The notes under the pieces were generated by a model. The model ran no database searches, was not told where the DNA came from, and saw only the letters and a program-made list of their open reading frames with translations. Shown here one piece after another: positions 47,435 through 50,771 of a stretch of 50,771 bases of DNA. The translations under genes and the position numbers were made by a program. How positions within the stretch are numbered: the first letter of the stretch is position 1; each line of letters opens with the position of its first letter. Origin of the DNA: a virus; the IMG/VR virus record IMGVR_UViG_3300036851_000433, positions 1 to 50,771 of that record; one strand, given 5' to 3'.

Positions 47435-47794
47435 CTATCTCCCGGTCCAGATCTGCATGACGGCGATGGCCGCCGTCACGATGACGCCGGAGATCCCCGC
47501 CCCCAGCGCGACCACCGTGAGGAGCTGCGCCGAGATGTGCTTCACCAGACGGGTTTCGAGCGCGCTCAGCTGAGCCGCGAGGCGCCCGTCCATCGCACCG
47601 ATGCGGCCACTCAGCCGCTCCTCGACGGCGTTGAGGCGGCCACCAAGTCGTTCTTCGACGGCAAGCAGGTCAGCCTTGGTGGCGACGCCGTCCTGCACGG
47701 CACGATTGAGGGCCTGGGCGTGCACCTTGGCCTGCTGCGGGCTAACGCCCGCACCCTGCAGCTCTTCGGCGTAGCGGAGGGTGTCGACGGTCAT
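47435..47794 (-). CDS. Coiled-coil protein with C-terminal membrane anchor (119 aa)
   Basis: YAEELQGAGVSPQQAKVHAQ, then ATKADLLAVEERLGGRLNAV, VEERLSGRI-type heptads and the span LLTVVALGAGISGVIVTAAI. Architecture resembles the DUF1640/CCDC90-like family found in bacteria and phages. Coupled by ATGA to the gene upstream. Confidence 0.65.
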   Translation of the reverse strand: MTVDTLRYAEELQGAGVSPQQAKVHAQALNRAVQDGVATKADLLAVEERLGGRLNAVEERLSGRIGAMDGRLAAQLSALETRLVKHISAQLLTVVALGAGISGVIVTAAIAVMQIWTGR

Positions 47795-48009
47795 TTGCCG
47801 TCCTTCGGTGCGTCCAGCTTGACCAGGATGCGGTCGAGCACCTCGTCGAAATGCTTGATGACGCGCTTCTCGCTGGCGCTCACCACGGCTTTGATCCGCG
47901 TCTCGGATTCAACGACGATCTCCGAGACGGCGCGGATGATGTTCTTCTCAGTCTGCGACGCCTTTTCCAGCGCGGAGACACGGCGATCAAGGTCTTCGAT
48001 AGTGGTCAT
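47791..48009 (-). CDS. Coiled-coil protein, paralogue of 50260-50538 (72 aa)
   Basis: MTTIEDLDRRVSALEKASQT then EKNIIRAVSEIVVESETRIK. The N-terminal 40 residues are nearly the same as those of the 50260 gene. It starts at ATG 48009 after GGAG at 11 bases. Likely oligomerises and pairs with the anchored coiled-coil protein that follows. Confidence 0.65.
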   Translation of the reverse strand: MTTIEDLDRRVSALEKASQTEKNIIRAVSEIVVESETRIKAVVSASEKRVIKHFDEVLDRILVKLDAPKDGK

Positions 48010-48139
48010 GGTCCTAGATACTCCGTCATGGTGAGAGTCGGCAACCGCCGCAGTGCAGAAAGAGGGGGACGGGGCGCGCATCCGGGAAGCAGGACCGGGT
48101 GCCGGATTGGGGAAGCGCGCGCCCCGTGGGGAACAGATG

Positions 48140-48373
48140 TCAGCCGTTGAGGCGCTCGCCGGCGCCGAGCCAGTCGACCAGCCCGGCGGCCAGCCGTGCA
48201 GGCGCCATCCCGCGCTCCTCCAGCTGCTCCAGGAGGTCGGCTACGGCGTCCGCTTCGCTTGCTCCTGTTCCGATGGGCGAGCCGGGGCCGTCGTAGGTGG
48301 AGTCATCGACTGCGGACCAGTCGAACTGGCGGGCCGGGATGGGCGGCGGATCGTAGCTGGTGACGATGTTCAT
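48140..48373 (-). CDS. Small conserved-type phage protein (77 aa)
   Basis: MNIVTSYDPPPIPARQFDWS then AVDDSTYDG, with GASEADAVADLLEQLEE: a TSYDxPPIPxRxxDWxA...A-I-x-D-L pattern I have seen in accessory genes of Rhizobiales phages. Function unknown. Confidence 0.6.
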   Translation of the reverse strand: MNIVTSYDPPPIPARQFDWSAVDDSTYDGPGSPIGTGASEADAVADLLEQLEERGMAPARLAAGLVDWLGAGERLNG

Positions 48374-48421
48374 GGGGGGCCTCGCGCAGCGATTAAGCGA
48401 TTGACAGGCGGTGGTGGGTCG

Positions 48422-48799
48422 TCATGCCGCCACGTCGAGCACGATCTCAACCTCATCGGCGCGCCGCTCCCCCTTGAGCAGCGCCAGCGTTGCGGCGTTC
48501 TCCCGGCGCACCGCTTCGAGGCAGTCCCAGATCTCGCGCACGTGCCGGTGCTCGCCGGCGATGCCGCCGGCATGGGCCACCCATCCCTGGGCATTGCGGA
48601 TGCGCCGCTCAAGCTCCCGGAGGCGCGGGGCCATCATGCGGGCGATGAGGCACCGCAGGAGGGCGGCGTAGCGGTCCTGGCGGGTCTGCCAGCGGCCGTT
48701 GCGGAAGATGCGCTGGTCGCGGTCCAGGTCGCGGAAGCGCAGGCCCTGGACCTTGGCGATGCGGGCGAAGGCGGTGGAGTCGGTCTGTTCGAGGTTCAT
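48422..48799 (-). CDS. Hypothetical Arg-rich helical protein (125 aa)
   Basis: ATG at 48799 with GGGGAGA 7 bases upstream; longer upstream frames cross the operators and are rejected. Arg-rich (RDLDRDQRIFRNGRWQTRQD) with helical CLIARMMAPRLRELERRIRN. Divergent from the RHH gene, with shared operators between them. Confidence 0.6.
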   Translation of the reverse strand: MNLEQTDSTAFARIAKVQGLRFRDLDRDQRIFRNGRWQTRQDRYAALLRCLIARMMAPRLRELERRIRNAQGWVAHAGGIAGEHRHVREIWDCLEAVRRENAATLALLKGERRADEVEIVLDVAA

Positions 48800-48822
48800 G
48801 GCGGCGTCTCCCCGTGGGTGTG

Positions 48823-48852
48823 AAATAGGCTGACCCATTGATACGCTGTCTA
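48823..48852 (-). promoter_or_regulatory. Weak leftward promoter candidate overlapping the operator
   Basis: On the minus strand: TAGACA (48852-48847), 18-base spacer, CTATTT (48828-48823). The -35 lies inside the palindrome at 48848-48863. Confidence 0.35.
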
Positions 48853-48863
48853 TCACGATAGAC
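48848..48863. promoter_or_regulatory. Perfect 16-bp palindromic operator
   Basis: GTCTATCACGATAGAC (GTCTATC, AC, GATAGAC). It overlaps the leftward -35 element and shares its CTATCAC half-site with the second operator. Confidence 0.6.
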
Positions 48864-48884
48864 AATAGGCAATCCACAGCTGGG

Positions 48885-48904
48885 CTATCACGGGTGCGTG
48901 ATAG
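48885..48904. promoter_or_regulatory. Second operator, CTATCAC / GTGATAG
   Basis: CTATCAC (48885-48891), 6-base spacer, GTGATAG (48898-48904), just upstream of the rightward -35 element. Repeated half-sites fit cooperative binding by an RHH dimer pair. Confidence 0.58.
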
Positions 48905-48907
48905 ACG

Positions 48908-48936
48908 TTCACGGGTGCGGCCAAGTGGGCTATACG
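48908..48936 (+). promoter_or_regulatory. Sigma70-like promoter of the RHH gene
   Basis: TTCACG (48908-48913), 17-base spacer, TATACG (48931-48936). The ATG at 48944 is about where transcription should start, so the mRNA may be leaderless or nearly so. The core GGCTATACGA also occurs at 3322-3331. Confidence 0.55.
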
Positions 48937-48943
48937 AGGCCCC

Positions 48944-49126
48944 ATGGATGCAACGCGCCAGCGGCGACAGATCAACGTGCGCACGGATGCCGAGCTTGAC
49001 GAGGCGGTCGCCGCCTTGCAGCGGGCGGCCCCGGGCGCCAAGGTGCCGTCCCAGTCCGACGTGATCCGCAAGGCCGTGTTCGAGGCGCACGAGCGGCTGC
49101 GGCGACAAGCGGAGCGGCGGAAGTAG
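48944..49126 (+). CDS. Ribbon-helix-helix transcriptional regulator (60 aa)
   Basis: RQINVRTDAELDEAVAALQR then VPSQSDVIRKAVFEAHERL: strand, helix A, turn and helix B of an RHH repressor (the SQSDVIRKAV helix is a classic antitoxin/Arc form). Two palindromes and a promoter lie directly upstream, so autoregulation and control of the divergent gene at 48422 are likely. Differs from the RHH protein at 23.5 kb. Confidence 0.75.
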   Translation: MDATRQRRQINVRTDAELDEAVAALQRAAPGAKVPSQSDVIRKAVFEAHERLRRQAERRK

Positions 49127-49133
49127 GGGCGCC

Positions 49134-49388
49134 ATGGGCGATCACCGCATCAGCCTCAAGGTCGAGTTCGAGATGCACGGCCACAAGGCCAAGATCGACC
49201 AGTGGGTCAACTACACGCCGGATTACGCGGATGGCATCGCCGAGTGGCTGCGCGATCAGATCGAGAAGGGCATGGACAACTACCTGGAGGCGGAGTTCGA
49301 GGCGGACATTCTCCGCAAGTCTGAGATCGAAGCGGCGGAGCGCGCGGAGCTTGAACGCCTGAAGGCGAAATACGCACCGAAGGAATAA
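49134..49388 (+). CDS. Hypothetical protein (84 aa)
   Basis: A soluble strand-then-helix protein: ISLKVEFEMHGHKAKIDQWV and GIAEWLRDQIEKGMDNYLEA, ending in an acidic helix. Follows the RHH gene by 7 bases, so probably in its operon. No family recognised. Confidence 0.62.
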   Translation: MGDHRISLKVEFEMHGHKAKIDQWVNYTPDYADGIAEWLRDQIEKGMDNYLEAEFEADILRKSEIEAAERAELERLKAKYAPKE

Positions 49389-49399
49389 GGGAACCGACC

Positions 49400-50143
49400 A
49401 TGACCCAAGACGAAGCCCTCTCCATCGCCGACAAGGTCCTGGCCCTCATCAACGGGCAGCCCAGGACGCCGTCACGTGAGGAGATTGCCGAGTTGCTGAT
49501 GTGTGCCCGGCCGGATCGCCAGGGCACGTTCAACCCCACGGCTGGCTTCCATCTTGCCGAGTTGGAACGTAATGGCCTCTACGCGCGTCTGGCGGCGAAG
49601 GGCGAGCCCAAGTCGAAGGAGGCACAAGGAGCGGAGTGGGCCGATGCGCTGCTGCAGCTCCAGATGCACGGATCGGTTTTTCTACGCCGGAGTGCCGATG
49701 GCACGTCGCGGATGGTCCAGCCCGAAGAATACTTGCAGATGGCCAAGATGCGCGGCGAGCGCGTCTATATGGACGACCAGGGCAGGCCCTATCGCTACGA
49801 CGGGTCCATCTTCATGGACCCGCAGGGCTTGAAGGTCATTGCTCCACCGGAAGTGCGGGAGAAGGCGGAGCGCGATTGTGGTACGGGTGCTGCTGAGGCT
49901 CTGAACAAGGGCCTCGCCATGCTGGCGGACGCGGAAGAACTGCAGAGCGCGCCGGTGTTCGGGCGCTGCGACGATTCCGAGTTGGCACAGTACGCGATCC
50001 CGCCGACCCATCTGGTGAAGTGGCGTGTAGCCGCGGCGGCGCTCATCGCCCGCCCAGATCGAGCAAGGCGGCCCCTTCCGCGACGAGGTGGGCAACGACC
50101 TCGCCTTGAACGTCCACTACATCGCGCTACGCGGTCTGCTTGA
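49400..50143 (+). CDS. Hypothetical protein, C-terminus probably frameshifted (247 aa as read)
   Basis: Helical N-terminus (DEALSIADKVLALINGQPRT), beta-rich middle, then HLVKWRVAAAALIARP. Past residue 218 the reading becomes Arg/Pro-rich, while the +1 frame gives the natural-looking QIEQGGPFRDEVGNDLALNV to a stop at 50183. Removing one C from CCC at 50053-50055 restores a 260-aa protein. Assembly error, mutation or programmed shift are all possible. It has a good start with AAGG 9 bases upstream. Confidence 0.6.
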   Translation: MTQDEALSIADKVLALINGQPRTPSREEIAELLMCARPDRQGTFNPTAGFHLAELERNGLYARLAAKGEPKSKEAQGAEWADALLQLQMHGSVFLRRSADGTSRMVQPEEYLQMAKMRGERVYMDDQGRPYRYDGSIFMDPQGLKVIAPPEVREKAERDCGTGAAEALNKGLAMLADAEELQSAPVFGRCDDSELAQYAIPPTHLVKWRVAAAALIARPDRARRPLPRRGGQRPRLERPLHRATRSA

Positions 50144-50263
50144 TCAGGATCGCGCCCCGGCTACGCCTTCGGCGGGTTCGTAAGCCTGTCGAGAGCGGGC
50201 CTTACCGCACCGCATGACCGACAGCAGCACCGCCATGATGGCTGTCATCAGGGCCAGACTCAC
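50144..50263 (-). CDS. Small single-span membrane protein (39 aa)
   Basis: GTG start inside a GTGA overlap with the gene at 50260-50538. VSLALMTAIMAVLLSVMRCG is one hydrophobic helix followed by an Arg/Lys-rich tail. It parallels the membrane-anchored partner that follows the paralogous coiled-coil gene at 47791. Its 3' part is antisense to the frameshifted end of the gene at 49400. Confidence 0.42.
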   Translation of the reverse strand: MSLALMTAIMAVLLSVMRCGKARSRQAYEPAEGVAGARS

Positions 50264-50538
50264 TTCGGCGGGTTGTGCAGCCCGTCGAGCTTTTCCATCA
50301 GCTTGTCGAAGCGGTCGTTGAGGAGGTCGGTGAAGCGCTTCTCGACGCCGCCGATCCTGTCGTCGAGCCGCTGCGTCTCCACCTTCATCTCGATCCGCAA
50401 TTGGGTGATATCCACCTTCGTGCGATGCTCCGCTTCGGAGACGATCTCCGAGACGGCGCGGATGATGTTCTTCTCGGTCTCCGCCGCTGCCTCCAAGGCA
50501 GAGACGCGGCGGTCGAGATCTTCGATGGTCGTGGTCAT
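50260..50538 (-). CDS. Coiled-coil protein, paralogue of 47791-48009 (92 aa)
   Basis: MTTTIEDLDRRVSALEAAAE then EKNIIRAVSEIVSEAEHRTK match the other copy nearly residue for residue for 40 positions, after which the sequences diverge (DRIGGVEKRFTDLLNDRFDK). The region upstream, including part of the preceding gene's end, is also duplicated. Confidence 0.65.
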   Translation of the reverse strand: MTTTIEDLDRRVSALEAAAETEKNIIRAVSEIVSEAEHRTKVDITQLRIEMKVETQRLDDRIGGVEKRFTDLLNDRFDKLMEKLDGLHNPPK

Positions 50539-50541
50539 AGC

Positions 50542-50643
50542 CTATAGGTACTCCTTCACTGTGAGATTCGGCAACAGCCCCTGGTCTTGTGCGGGCGGCT
50601 CCTCCGCCCACAGCTTCCAGCCGTCAGTGCCCACGGTCGCCAC
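50542..50643 (-). CDS. Small protein (33 aa)
   Basis: GTG at 50643. VATVGTDGWKLWAEEPPAQD then QGLLPNLTVKEYL. A degraded copy of its end (LPTLTMTEYLGP) lies before the paralogue at 48009, which suggests the whole block was duplicated. It overlaps the end of the gene upstream. Confidence 0.5.
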   Translation of the reverse strand: MATVGTDGWKLWAEEPPAQDQGLLPNLTVKEYL

Positions 50644-50771
50644 GCTGCAGGGGCGTCAGGACACCGGACCTTGGCGGCGGAGGGCGCCCCGCTTCGATGC
50701 CCCAGTGCCGGCACAGATAGGCAAACCGCTGGCGCTGCACCGGGCTCATCCTCGCGATGTCGTCCTCCGTG
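50624..50771 (-). CDS. Hypothetical protein, 5' end outside the window
   Basis: Open frame from the right edge reading TEDDIARMSPVQRQRFAYLC then RHWGIEAGRPPPP, to a TGA at 50624-50626. Helical and basic; start codon lies beyond the window. Confidence 0.5.
   Translation of the reverse strand, partial: TEDDIARMSPVQRQRFAYLCRHWGIEAGRPPPPRSGVLTPLQRGDRGH

Noticed and set aside
1-50771. CRISPR arrays, integrase, transposase, rRNA or lysis endolysin gene
   Set aside because: None found by reading. The tail lysozyme at 31139 is virion-type, and no stand-alone endolysin, spanin or clear holin can be named.

Overview
The window reads as the late (virion and packaging) half of a GC-rich tailed phage, or a prophage-like copy of one, of the short-tailed (podovirus) type. 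There is a terminase pair, a very large P22-like portal, a Mu-gpT-like capsid protein, tail adaptor, hub and fibre proteins, and very large internal virion proteins. There is no sheath, tube or tape-measure gene. Codon bias is strongly GC-rich. Several small protein types and an IGHNSG motif in one early gene suggest an alphaproteobacterial (Rhizobiales-like) host; this is inference. I see no integrase, DNA polymerase, tRNA, rRNA, CRISPR array or insertion sequence, so the replication half lies outside the window.

Layout. 1-3257: five overlapping plus-strand genes of mostly unknown role, ending in a NusG-like protein. 3258-3783: a non-coding region with a promoter-like site, an intrinsic terminator and a long inverted repeat just before the terminase genes. 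3784-10180: terminase small and large subunits and portal. 10276-17871: head assembly (GroES-like protein, scaffold, coat and decoration proteins, major capsid protein). 17943-31067: small YxxGG-motif protein, beta-rich structural proteins, tail adaptors, fibre, a LamG-containing hub and tip proteins. 31139-46365: a tail lysozyme fused to an inorganic-pyrophosphatase-like domain, a family of proteins with a shared N-terminus and different C-termini, a GNAT-like protein and two giant internal virion proteins. 46343-50771: a mostly minus-strand accessory region with membrane and coiled-coil proteins and a divergent ribbon-helix-helix regulator with palindromic operators.

Two themes stand out. 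First, a short motif, roughly ALxxARxYADGG, recurs in at least eight otherwise unrelated virion-region proteins, including three that share a start and then diverge into different C-terminal domains. This looks like a common tag on a set of virion-delivered or virion-assembled modules. Second, small minus-strand genes are dropped singly or in pairs between the plus-strand structural genes (6.4-7.4, 14.4, 23.1-23.7, 24.8-25.9, 29.7-30.2, 32.7-33.0 and 34.8-36.5 kb). Several have their own sigma70-like promoter, and they include a ClpP-like protease and two DNA-binding regulators. They behave like morons expressed independently of the late operon.

All functional calls come from reading the translated sequence by eye. 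No database search was run.
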